Positions 31,001-37,478 of a stretch of DNA of 64,000 nt are shown here, piece by piece. Position numbers and translations under genes: made by a program. Location: positions 24,410,365 through 24,474,364 of the forward strand of contig NC_092678.1 in assembly GCF_964355755.1 (NCBI RefSeq), written 5' to 3'. How positions within the stretch are numbered: position 1 is the first letter of the stretch; the number at the start of each line of letters is the position of its first letter. The stretch comes from Antedon mediterranea. Taxonomy: Eukaryota; Echinodermata; Crinoidea; Comatulida; Antedonidae. Under the pieces are notes generated by a model. It saw only the letters and a list, made by a program, of their open reading frames with translations, was not told where the DNA came from and made no database searches.

Positions 31001-32424
31001 TCATCTCATTCCTCCTCGTCCCATTCCTCATCTCATTCCTCTTTATCCCATTCCTCCTCATCCCATTCCTACTCATCCCATTCCTCCTCATCTTATTCCT
31101 CATCTACTACCATCTTCTCACACCATTATCCTCATAAAAACCCTTCATTTTAATCTATCATTCTTGTTGCTAACATCACAACGTACTAAACAAATCATTT
31201 TTCAGATATGGCAGTACAAATGCAGGAACGTTCTGTGCACTTAGTGCCCTCTATCAACAAATGAACAATGAGGACACAATCGATATCTATCAGATTGCCA
31301 AACTTTACACGTTTCGACGAAAAGGAATGTTCACAGATAAGGTACGGTATTGTTTTTATTTTCAATTACCAGATATCACCGACATTTTAAAAACCTGAAA
31401 CTAGAATTTAGGTCAGCAGATTTGAACCCATTAATTGGTAGGAAACATTATCATACGGTGCCTTGCCCGGTACACCATAATATCTACTTGGTACTTGGTG
31501 ATTGGCTTATTAATTGGACACTATCTCTTTTAACTGTTAGTGGCTTCAATAGCTTCTCAAATAAAGACACTGTTTGGTCAGATTATGAGTTTAAAATTTC
31601 TATCTTTACAGAGAGACTATTTCTTTTTGTATCGTGCAATGCAAAGTATCTACGCTGCTGAGCAGAATGTTAGAACGTTAAGTCTACACAACCAAAACTC
31701 AGTAGATGAAAAACACAGATGGGCGTTATTTGGCAGCCACAAAGACTCCAGCGTAAAGCGCGTCAGCTCGGTTAGGATGAGTCGTAGCGACAGTAATAGT
31801 AGCCGGTTACGAAGTCACACGATAACCGGCAATAGAAACAGTCGTTCGTCGAAAGGTACCAAAAAGGCACTCGATCGACGTAGACGTACCCAACAAAGCT
31901 TTGACGCCGCAGACCTGGACAAAGATCCGGGATCGATCCCTGGAGAATTTTACGAACTCGGAAATATTAGATCCAAAAAGAAATCAACAATGAAGGAATC
32001 GCAATCTACGCCAAGTTCACCCGCATTTGAAAATCCCGACGGATTTAAAATTCGGGATAAATCACACATTGGCGGAAAAGAACGACCGAAATCTGACTAC
32101 ATTACTGACAATATTAAATTCAAAAAAGACAATGAGAAAATTAACGGTGAGACTGCCATTCCTAAAACTGGAAACGGTAGAATTAGACCGCAGTCGGAAG
32201 CTTTTAATAATACGAATAATACATTGGTGGAAGAAACTGAAAATGAGACTTCTGAACTTAACACAAGTAAGAATGAAGACGACACACCAGTTGAAGAGAA
32301 ACCTGTGTCTGCACCAGCTAATGATGTCTGTATACCAATGGAAGACATTTCAGGATCAGTTGATGAAATATCACCGCTTAAACCTTTGATGGTCAACGGC
32401 ATAGATAATGATGTTCACTTGTAG
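1..32424 (+). CDS. PTPRG: Receptor protein tyrosine phosphatase, R5 (PTPRG/PTPRZ) type, 3' part of gene
   Basis: Membrane phosphatase that removes phosphate from tyrosine; D1 is the active domain, D2 a pseudophosphatase. Coding exons: 1-2, 336-514, 1318-1499, 1940-2081, 2344-2529, 6917-7012, 9740-10054, 10962-11121, 12296-12340, 13015-13091, 16324-16421, 16795-16888, 17509-17585, 18124-18160, 19296-19393, 19590-19727, 20865-21016, 21513-21648, 21912-22061, 22407-22500, 22856-22932, 24063-24191, (28010-28054 optional), 29732-29866, 30225-30367, 31206-31341, 31612-32424. Without the optional exon they total 3891 nt, an unbroken frame of 1296 residues plus stop, all with consistent phases. The window opens on the last two exon bases (AG) before a gtgagt donor. 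Order: FN3 repeats, transmembrane helix, juxtamembrane, D1, D2, long tail. D2 carries Asp in place of Cys, the R5 signature. The 5' end (signal peptide, any carbonic anhydrase domain) lies outside. It could equally be called Ptp99A-like; the symbol marks the vertebrate co-ortholog group. Confidence 0.93.
515..1317. repeat. RPTP intron with MITE and two minisatellites
   Basis: Contains a family A MITE at 559-692 with perfect TTAA duplications on both sides (555-558, 693-696), a 37-bp minisatellite of four near-identical copies at 721-869, and a 59-bp minisatellite of five copies at 935-1229 (core GGGATACTTTGCTAGGACC). No coding signal. Confidence 0.9.
559..692. mobile_element. MITE family A, best-defined copy (134 bp)
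   Basis: Terminal inverted repeats begin GCTCTGTC and end GATAGTGTAGAAAGAGC; perfect TTAA on each side suggests piggyBac-type target duplication. The interior carries TGTGATGTGC and its inverse GCACATCACA. Other copies: about 2232-2320 (truncated), 5085-5250, 8494-8656, 21337-21488, 35233-35378, 37979-38111, 40100-40208 (partial), 41714-41853, 50871-51000, 51945-52113. No transposase is present. Confidence 0.85.
1521..1900. repeat. Two-copy direct repeat of about 190 bp
   Basis: Segments starting near 1521 and 1711 share TAGTTCCCACT, CTTACCTGGATAAAC, CAATAGCCTTATT and GAAGAGCGA in the same order, with substitutions. They begin with a piece resembling the end of MITE family B, so they are probably a duplicated, decayed element. 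Confidence 0.7.
2530..6916. other. 4.4-kb RPTP intron with dispersed elements
   Basis: Non-coding. Visible contents: antisense SINE piece (about 3836-3920), a hairpin element at about 4425-4650 with inverted CACATCACCTAGC / GCTAGGTGATGTG arms, a family A MITE (about 5085-5250) and a 17-bp minisatellite with core AATTTAGATCAATAATC at 6180-6360, about 11 copies. The rest is AT-rich unique sequence. Confidence 0.75.
3836..3990 (-). mobile_element. SINE 3' portion, antisense
   Basis: The reverse complement reads GTGCCAGGGTTGTAC, TTTCAACTCCACTCCC, CCTCAAATGAGAC, the order found around the split SINE at 19823-20165. The outer limit is uncertain. Confidence 0.6.
7013..9739. other. 2.7-kb RPTP intron with dispersed elements
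   Basis: Contains a partial family C MITE (about 7278-7420, starting GGCTAATTTACACAGACGAG), a run of 13 G at 8164-8176, a family A MITE (about 8494-8656), a DNA-transposon-like piece (about 8955-9080, AGAACCCATTTAAGGGACAC), an AAAT-tailed retroelement end (about 9478-9540, GGCGCTATAGAAAT) and a dispersed segment (9640-9705) whose relative lies at about 47655-47740. Confidence 0.65.
10962..11121 (+). CDS. RPTP transmembrane exon
   Basis: This exon encodes a Thr-rich stalk followed by one strongly hydrophobic segment of about 24 residues ([18 protein letters not shown] and on to GIYYM, local residues about 396-419), then HR, a short basic stop-transfer. It anchors the phosphatase in the plasma membrane. 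The exon ends CACAG before gttagt and leaves phase 2, which the next exon (12296) completes as Arg. The last 24 nt of the exon and the donor itself are repeated in tandem downstream with a 33-nt period, giving five further in-frame donors. The first donor is chosen because it gives a normal membrane-to-D1 spacing. Confidence 0.85.
11098..11292 (+). repeat. 33-bp minisatellite duplicating the RPTP transmembrane-exon donor
   Basis: Six copies of a 33-bp unit. Each copy holds the end of the exon (TTTACTATATGCACAG) and the donor GTTAGT. The unit is a multiple of 3 and free of stops, so each downstream donor (about 11155, 11188, 11221, 11254, 11287) is in phase and would add 11 residues ([11 protein letters not shown]) per copy. 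Confidence 0.92.
12100..12290. repeat. TTGATTGA-rich degenerate microsatellite
   Basis: Repeated TTGATTGATTGATCGATTAG words run up to the acceptor of the 45-nt exon at 12296. Confidence 0.8.
12296..16421 (+). CDS. RPTP juxtamembrane exons
   Basis: Three small exons (12296-12340, 13015-13091, 16324-16421) encode the basic post-membrane strand [16 protein letters not shown], a flexible Pro/Gly segment ending SVFDEP, and the conserved R5 juxtamembrane motif [10 protein letters not shown] followed by SGFAEEFE. The last stretch aligns with PTPRG (IPIKHFPKHV then SGFTEEFEE) and forms the helix that leads into D1. Phases 2, 1 and 0 join cleanly. Intron 13092-16323 is 3.2 kb and AT-rich; apart from a candidate 12-nt microexon (14611-14622) nothing coding was seen in it. 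Confidence 0.85.
12804..12915. repeat. 36-bp minisatellite, three copies
   Basis: Core GGAATATCCCTTTGGGATTA, itself partly palindromic (ATCCCTTTGGGAT). It lies in the RPTP intron 12341-13014. Confidence 0.9.
14611..14622 (+). CDS. Possible 12-nt microexon (weak)
   Basis: GTAAACGCAAAG lies between tttactag and gtaatt. It is phase 1 on both sides and would insert Gly-Lys-Arg-Lys between DEP and EDPEEP in the juxtamembrane region. Too short to prove from sequence. Confidence 0.2.
16795..22061 (+). CDS. RPTP D1, active tyrosine phosphatase domain
   Basis: Exons 16795-16888 to 21912-22061 encode the membrane-proximal phosphatase domain. Motifs in order: the phosphotyrosine loop [52 protein letters not shown], the WPD loop TDWPDHGVP (general acid at local residue 660), the P-loop [12 protein letters not shown] (nucleophile Cys 692, Arg 698) and the Q-loop QTEEQY. 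Every residue needed for catalysis is present. The catalytic Cys codon is the last full codon of exon 20865-21016, and SAGVGRTGT starts the next exon. Sequence follows vertebrate PTPRG almost block by block. The exon ending at 16888 and the 37-nt exon 18124-18160 have unusual duplicated surroundings (see findings). Confidence 0.95.
16889..17416 (+). repeat. Minisatellite duplicating the D1 exon donor (11 copies)
   Basis: Units of about 43-55 bp, varying by a TA run. Each ends with TAGTAGCCT-like sequence, as does the exon at 16880-16888, followed by a perfect GTAAGTA donor. Twelve GTAAGT donors therefore stand in a row. The unit also contains AAACCCTGTTCACACTATAT, which matches 19 of 20 bases of coding exon 17509-17585 (about 17551-17570). 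Confidence 0.93.
17612..17640 (+). repeat. Intronic copy of part of a D1 coding exon
   Basis: GGATAAACCCTGTTCAGACT and the next bases ATATT in the intron repeat, in the same orientation, a piece of the exon ending at 17585 that encodes DKPCSDYI. Confidence 0.85.
17886..18123 (+). pseudogene. Decayed tandem copies of the 37-nt D1 exon
   Basis: At about 18048, after an acceptor-like cttgcag, the sequence GCGTTTGATAACAAAAAGCA then TTTATA resembles the true exon at 18124 (GGTTTCAATAAGAAAAATGC then ATTTATA). A second fragment at about 17891 has TTTATAGCAACTCA, identical to the true exon. Both fragments are followed by CAGACACATTAATG-like sequence and a T-rich tract. They have no intact donor and would break the frame. 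Confidence 0.5.
19823..20165. mobile_element. tRNA-derived SINE split by a TTAA-flanked MITE (family B)
   Basis: Box A-like TAGCTTAGTGGTTAACG (19831 on) and box B-like GGTTCAATCC (19876-19885) mark a tRNA-derived SINE. At 19938-20114 it is interrupted by a 177-bp element with terminal inverted repeats GCTTGGTTCCCACTAG / CTAGTGGGAACCACGC, flanked on both sides by TTAA (19934-19937, 20115-20118). SINE sequence resumes with TCCTCAAATGAGGC. An uninterrupted antisense relative at about 3836-3920 shows the pre-insertion arrangement. Confidence 0.8.
21337..21488. mobile_element. MITE family A next to the D1 catalytic exon
   Basis: Full-length copy with both terminal repeats (GCTCTGTCTACACTGTCAAA and its inverse), ending about 25 nt before the exon that starts SAGVGRTGT. 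The polypyrimidine tract of that acceptor begins just after the element. Confidence 0.85.
22407..31341 (+). CDS. RPTP D2, inactive tyrosine phosphatase domain
   Basis: The D2 domain follows D1 directly and in R5 receptors acts as a regulatory or scaffolding pseudophosphatase. Visible blocks: [65 protein letters not shown] where D1 has WPD, and [19 protein letters not shown] where D1 has [10 protein letters not shown]. Asp (local residue 980) replaces the catalytic Cys and the WPD Asp is lost, so no hydrolysis is expected. Vertebrate PTPRG/PTPRZ have the same change (VHDEHG/VHDEYG), so the loss predates this lineage. The junction between exons 24063-24191 and 29732-29866 gives the vertebrate loop length exactly when joined directly. 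Exons 31206-31341 and the start of 31612-32424 supply the last helices. Confidence 0.92.
22933..23800 (+). repeat. 82-bp minisatellite beginning at a D2 exon donor (about 10 copies)
   Basis: The first intron bases (gtgagtaacacaaatccatc) are a diverged first copy of the unit (ATAAGTATAACTCAAATCCA). Each unit also carries CTCTCTCCCTCTTAG, a good acceptor-like tract. The array fills most of the 22933-24062 intron. Confidence 0.9.
24192..24365 (+). CDS. Possible alternative 3' extension of D2 exon (58 codons)
   Basis: Beyond the expected donor at 24192 (CAG before gtaaaa), the same frame stays open and reads like protein: [19 protein letters not shown], then a strongly acidic run, then a Ser/Thr-rich stretch. 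It is less AT-rich than the flanking introns. A perfect GTAAGT donor follows at 24366, exactly in phase 0, so both donors are compatible with the same downstream exons. Use of the distal donor would insert 58 residues in D2 between the strand ending IVMIS and the YWP motif. If the intron were retained past 24366 the frame would end at a stop at 24402-24404. I cannot tell from sequence whether it is expressed. Confidence 0.45.
24404..24930. repeat. 21-bp minisatellite rich in CATCATCATGATGAAACATT
   Basis: About 24 copies. Because the period is a multiple of 3 and lacks stops, several frames are open on both strands ([14 protein letters not shown]-like, [10 protein letters not shown]-like). These are repeat artefacts, not genes. 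Confidence 0.92.
26241..27720. repeat. 41/42-bp minisatellite, about 36 copies
   Basis: Core GGGGTGGCTATGTTGATGAG with AGGCACTGTTGAATGTTTAA. Copies at the 3' end are more diverged (TTTTAACAGGGTGGC). It occupies 1.5 kb of the intron before the 45-nt cassette exon; a minus-strand open frame at 27502-27741 is an artefact of it. Confidence 0.93.
28010..28054 (+). CDS. Candidate 45-nt cassette exon in D2
   Basis: Acceptor ttgatttag precedes 45 nt encoding [15 protein letters not shown], followed by a gtacaa donor. It is phase 0 on both sides, so it can be skipped or included without shifting the frame. Joined directly, exons 24063-24191 and 29732-29866 give a loop of the same length as PTPRG ([17 protein letters not shown] against MIPDGQNMAEDEFVYWP), so these 15 residues are an insertion relative to vertebrates. 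Its second half loosely echoes the start of the next exon (LQALDEP). A regulated microexon is the best reading; a constitutive lineage-specific exon is possible. Confidence 0.6.
28055..29731. other. 1.7-kb RPTP intron, largely featureless
   Basis: AT-rich. Only a short imperfect repeat of AAGTATATATAGCCAAAACA-like words at about 29115-29205 was seen. Confidence 0.6.
30067..30105. repeat. Perfect 16-bp GC-rich inverted repeat
   Basis: CCAGGGGCCCCTTAAG (30067-30082), a 7-nt spacer, then its exact complement CTTAAGGGGCCCCTGG (30090-30105). A strong hairpin in RNA, in the D2 intron 29867-30224; outer CTGGCT / AGCCAG pairs may extend it. Confidence 0.9.
30655..31115. repeat. 15-bp pyrimidine-rich minisatellite (CATTCCTCCTCATCC)
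   Basis: About 30 units with higher-order blocks. It lies in the intron that splits the VHD/KYG pseudo-catalytic motif and ends about 90 nt before the acceptor. Three open frames across it (two plus, one minus) are artefacts. Confidence 0.92.
31612..32424 (+). CDS. RPTP terminal exon: end of D2 and long cytoplasmic tail
   Basis: Encodes 270 residues. The first 30 or so ([18 protein letters not shown]) finish D2. The remaining roughly 235 are low-complexity and hydrophilic: a Ser/Arg-rich basic patch including [11 protein letters not shown], then Lys/Asn/Glu-rich sequence and an acidic C-terminus ending NDVHL. The tail looks disordered and rich in possible phosphosites. Vertebrate PTPRG and PTPRZ have much shorter tails. 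The last three residues V-H-L fit a class II PDZ ligand pattern (hydrophobic-x-hydrophobic), which is inference. Stretch 31740-31930 has many CpG-containing codons compared with upstream exons. Stop TAG is at 32422-32424. Confidence 0.88.
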   Translation, partial: RDYFFLYRAMQSIYAAEQNVRTLSLHNQNSVDEKHRWALFGSHKDSSVKRVSSVRMSRSDSNSSRLRSHTITGNRNSRSSKGTKKALDRRRRTQQSFDAADLDKDPGSIPGEFYELGNIRSKKKSTMKESQSTPSSPAFENPDGFKIRDKSHIGGKERPKSDYITDNIKFKKDNEKINGETAIPKTGNGRIRPQSEAFNNTNNTLVEETENETSELNTSKNEDDTPVEEKPVSAPANDVCIPMEDISGSVDEISPLKPLMVNGIDNDVHL

Positions 32425-32453
32425 TAGAAGAATTTACTGATTATACCGTATAA

Positions 32454-32459
32454 AATAAA
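32454..32459 (+). terminator. Proximal poly(A) signal of RPTP
   Basis: AATAAA lies 30 nt after the stop codon. It would give a very short 3' UTR. A second AATAAA at 33059-33064 would give a 3' UTR of about 0.65 kb and is equally possible. Confidence 0.4.
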
Positions 32460-33058
32460 CTGTTGTCTGCGAATAGAACAGATTAGATATAAAGCATTTG
32501 TAACTGATAAATATTTAGACACAGTCCGAGTCAGATGAAGCTTGGTTTCCAAGCCGCAAGTACAACGTAAGTGAGATGGCCAATCACAAGTGATGGTTTG
32601 GATGATCCGTCGTGTCATGATTTGTGAAATTACTCGCAGCGTGCTTGCATTGTTTTTGCGTACAAGTAGGAACAAAGCGACACATAGATATATAATTCTA
32701 GAAAGTAAATTGCATCAAATATGCTTTGTGTGAAATATTGTGAAAGTTTGCAATAAGAAATACGAAAGTTCTCCTACGGTTTGGTATTTTTATTGATGTC
32801 AACATGTAACGTTCATAGCAATACTACACTGTAACATGTTATTTGTGGCAGCGGTGTATAGTATATATTAAGCCATAGTAAAATTAGTAACACTGAAGTA
32901 TTGTCCGTTACACTGAAGTATTGGAAGTTGTTTGCTGTTAGTAAAATGGGCTGGTGATTGTACACCTTACGTATGATGGATAGGTGTGGCTCCCCCTGTA
33001 TAAGTAGGTGTGGCTTGATCATTGAGATAAATACAAGCAGCAGGAATGATGTGGCTTC

Positions 33059-33064
33059 AATAAA
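33059..33064 (+). terminator. Distal poly(A) signal candidate of RPTP
   Basis: AATAAA in the context TCAATAAAGA, about 635 nt after the RPTP stop. Further AATAAA motifs occur near 35635, but that would need a 3.2-kb 3' UTR. Confidence 0.4.
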
Positions 33065-35970
33065 GATAAAAATAGACGAGGCAACAATTGAACATAGTTG
33101 CTTTTAGACTGAAACTGAAAAAAAAGAAAGCTTTGTTAATAACTAGATTTAATATATATATGTTTTATCTGAGACGACACGTCTTAGGTTTTATCTAAAT
33201 TAGTGGTAGGTAGTAATATAAGATAACAGATTGTTGATACTTTTATTAAAAATATCTTTAAATAATCAATGTAATTTTAAAGAAAGAAAAACAGTAATAT
33301 TATATTATCTACTACATTCCCGGTTTATAATTTAGCATCCAACTAACAACTTCTTTCTGTTCCTGCCGACTTCGGCTGTCGTTCGTGTGTGCTAATGTTT
33401 TGTATGCATTTATTTTGATATGCAAACCTTTTTGGTTGTGGAATATGATAACATGTCCATAGAGATAGCTGTATAGCCCATAGAGGGATACTATGGCAAG
33501 CTGTACTGTCCATAGAGATAGATATTATAGCAAGCTTTTACTGTTTACTGTTCAAACGGCATTACGTAGCCAGGCAGTGTACCCTACTAAAATGTAGCGT
33601 TACATAAAATAGTGACTGTTCCATGAGAGGTTTTAAATATTGATCTATGGTGCAGAGGCGTGTATAAACTTTTATTGCTGAATCTGTTTAAACACTTTGT
33701 TTCTTACAGATAATATTTTATATTTTGTTTGTAAATTCTTCATATTTATATAATGTTTTGATTATTTTTATATTCTCATTTTAAATTATTATTTATTATT
33801 TGTGTTTTTCATAAAGCATTTTAAGTAAAGTTATTTTACTATTTTATTATAATTAGTAATATTTGTTATACACAGATTGTAATTCTGTGTAGAAAATTAA
33901 ATGTTTACTTATTCCCTCTACAGATACTGTACCAGCCTACACCTACTTATTTCATGGGTTGGTATCGGACCATTTCCCCAAATTTGAGGGAGGGTGGGTA
34001 TGGTTGATGTGAGGCTACACCTGCATCATCACAGTATATTTGAAATAGTATACACAATATATACTTACTCAAAATTGACCCAAATGGAAAAGTATTGGTG
34101 CATTTATTTATACAGTATCAACTAGTTGATTTTTTAATCCAAAAGTCTTTCATAATTTTAGTTATCAAATATATTTTCGATAAACTGTATTAATTGAATT
34201 CATTTAAGAGAAAGAGTGACTAAAATTATTATTTGATTTACATATTTTAAAGGTTTTTTAAAGAATGGTTGGATTTCAACAAGTATATTCTATGTCAATG
34301 GATGGTTATGCTTGATAAGGTCATTACACATGTTCAGAGCATGGTTATGCTTGATAAGGTCATTACACATGTTCAGGGCTTGTATGTCCATATATGGGAC
34401 CATAAATAAAATGTCATGCAAACAGTATAGTAATTCATATGTAGAGTAAACACATGTTTGTGTCAATATATTGCTGTTGCCTAAATTCTTTACCCAAATA
34501 TCAAATTGATGTGTATAGCACTGTTAGTGTACACTTTGTGTTTGATGATTTTACAAATATTTAACCTTTCCAGTCACAAAATGAACATATTGCTGGGCCA
34601 ATTTGGATGTTTTATTCATTATTGTAAAAGTGAAATCGTTTCTGTTATACTAAAGTTACTAAACCATGTCATGTGTTTTTGGTAATACAGTTTAAATGTA
34701 TAAGCACCAATATATTACATAATTGTCCTTTCACATACTGACCTTTTTACACACTGACCTTTCACCCCTGACCTTTCACCCTTATGTAATAACAATTATG
34801 AGGAATACCAAATTATATTTAGTGGTGTGAAGAGTAGTTAGATGCCAAATATGACAGATTTTATTCAATAATAATGATAATAAAAAATATAATAATGCCC
34901 TCTCTAATTTTTTTTTCTTGATACGTTATTATTTTTGGTATCTATATTAATAAAATTTCAACTTTTGTTTTTCTTTGTTGAACTTTGAGGGTAATTTCTT
35001 TCCCGTTGGCAACAATAACTCTTTTCAAGTTTTTCAACTTCATTGTGTATTTTTTTATTGTTATTAAAAACACTAATCATGTAATGTGTGTTTAACAATA
35101 GCACCTATGAATATTGTGAATACTGTTTGGCTAAATGCACTCTCATTTCGATATAGACGATATATATTTTTTTGTAAATGCAGTACTTGTTATTTTCGTA
35201 AATTTTCCAACAAAGATGAGGACAACTTACTCTGCTCTGTCTCTGTCACTATCAAACTAGTTTGACAAAAAGAGTGTGATGTTCCAAAATATGGTTGCGA
35301 TATGCCCAAATATGGTAGTGATAGGGCACATCACATTTTTTGTCACATGACGTTTTTGATAGTGTAGACAGAGCTTACCATATGTGCACATACTAGAATA
35401 ATTGGGCACATCACTACCATATTTGGGCACATCACTTTAAAAGGATAATTTTAATTTAGAAAAATAATGTTTCAACAATGTGTAAGTAGATGAAATTGAA
35501 TATTGTTTTATATCTGTGGTGCATAATATTGTGAACTTTAACCCCTGACATGTCATTTACTTTTGATGCTTCATAGTATTTAAGGTCATTTGTGAATGTA
35601 GACTCATTTTAATGTATTTTCTATATAATATGTGAATAAATATATAAAAAAATATATATTTTTGATCGAGTTTTTTTTTTCTCGAGCTATTTTCGGTATA
35701 AAAATCACTGTACTATAACTTTTTAAATGGGCAAATTTCACTATTTAATTTTTTTAAATTGTGTTTTTTGGCTAAAATAAAATCGCTTCACCCAGTGGAA
35801 ATTTCGTACCTACCTGGATAACCTTATACATGCCTTTTCCTTTCCGAGTGGAGAACTCCAAATGTAACCGCAACTTACGCACCCCTCCAGCATAGTGGTA
35901 TGGCCTGTTTTATACCCGAGTTTATTGCTTTATTTATTTAGTTACTGGCAAGTTGCTGGTGGAAGAAGTG
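33065..35970. other. RPTP-amidase intergenic region
   Basis: AT-rich, no coding signal on either strand. It holds imperfect CCATAGAGATAG-type repeats (33455-33545), a two-copy direct repeat around 34300-34380, a family A MITE (35233-35378) and a small TCGAG/CTCGA hairpin with a T-rich loop near 35670-35690. Distal RPTP 3' UTR sequence may extend into it. Confidence 0.6.
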
Positions 35971-35991
35971 TATAGTATTAGGTAAGTCATA
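35941..35991 (+). other. Candidate non-coding first exon of the amidase gene
   Basis: The sequence ends TATTAG before a perfect gtaagt donor at 35992. Splicing to the acceptor at 36635 (cactgtag) would place an in-frame TAG five codons before the ATG at 36648, supporting that ATG as the true start. The exon's 5' end is not visible; 35941 is arbitrary. Confidence 0.35.
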
Positions 35992-36647
35992 TATTCGGTT
36001 GTGTTTTAAATGTATTGTCGATTTTACTAACCGACATATTTAGAAGCTGTGACGTAATCATAGTCCTACGTGAGACAACCAATGGAATTTGATTAACAAT
36101 TGGACTAAAATGGATGAATGGGCACAAGTAAAACAGTTATAACAAATATTTTACGTCGTTCTTTTAAAGGACTATAGTAACTACGGTATGTCGAATTGGG
36201 TTCTCTGATATTATTTGTAATTGTTTGGCCGTATGAGTTTTGTATACTTATCGGGGACGTCCCCGGAAAACTGGGTAATATTACATTCTCCCTTTGGATT
36301 TGGTGGAGGCCGGATTTGACCCGACAAATTTTCGAGGTGGGCACTGGCCCTTAGGACTGTGTAATGAAAAAATCGTATCATTTTTAAGCACCTGGAAAAT
36401 GCTGCTGGCACCGGACAACCACCAAAATTGAATTTCCGTCAGCAGTCAGTCCAAATATGTAATTAGAATGTATAAAGGTCAAACACACTATTAGTATTAA
36501 TAGAACTGCAGATTGTAGACGATAGTATCATCAGCATCTGAATCTGGTTTGCAAATTAACCGATTTTGGCCCTTCAATATTAATGTGTTAATCATTAACT
36601 TTTAAACATTTCAATTGTCTTTTTGAACACTGTAGACGTTTGTAACT

Positions 36648-37435
36648 ATGAATTGTGGTTCGTACGAGACAAAAACTGTTAATGATGGTAAGTAATCTTC
36701 CATCTCATTTTCATATCAGCTTCACATCCCCTACCACCACCTTCACATCCCCTACCCTCTCACCCCTACCACCACCATCACACCCCTACCACCACCCTCA
36801 CACCCAGACCACCATTTGCTATCCACACCTCTACCCTCTCACCCCTACCACCACCATCACACCCCTACCACCACCCTCACACCCAGACCACCATTTGCTA
36901 TCCACACCTCTACCCTCTCACCCCTACCACCACCATCACACCCTACCACCACCCTCACACCCAGACCACCATTTGCTATCCACACCTCTACCCTCTTACC
37001 CCTACCACCACCATCATACCTCTACCACCACCCTCACACCTAGACCACCATTTGCTATCCACACCTCTACAAAACTGTTGATACTTTTAAAAAATTATTA
37101 AAAACACATTTATTCATTAAGGCATATGGAAATCATGAGGTTTCTTAAAGTTCTAGAATTTTATAGTATACTTTTTCCTGACCAGCATTATCTTTGGGGT
37201 GCCTCTGTCTTGGTTGTTGTCTCTGAGCACCCGGTCGTCTGTGGCAAGGCAAATGTGTTTCCTGTTTCTTTGTTTGGTCACCTAGGTAGGGGTCCGGGAC
37301 CGCGACAGAACGAGAACGGATGGGGACCCGCCAAAGAAATTGCATTTTATTGGTCAGGCATTTGTATGATTTGTTTTTATTTTTTTTTTAATGCGCCTTG
37401 AGCACTCTTGAGTGGTATGTGCGCTATAAAAATCC

Positions 37436-37478
<43 letters not shown>

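Noticed and set aside
30636-31244. Open frames of 150-202 codons rich in Pro/His/Ile or Arg/Asn
   Set aside because: Artefacts of the 15-bp CATTCCTCCTCATCC array in an RPTP intron.
31350-31661. 103-codon open frame overlapping the last RPTP intron and exon
   Set aside because: Out of frame with the conserved [10 protein letters not shown] coding sequence that starts at 31612.
32097-32402. 101-codon minus-strand frame
   Set aside because: Shadow of the RPTP tail coding exon; no independent signal.
36655-37101. Pro/His/Thr-rich open frames
   Set aside because: Minisatellite in amidase intron 1. The 37408-37977 frame is array read through into genuine exon 2; only its end from 37736 is real.
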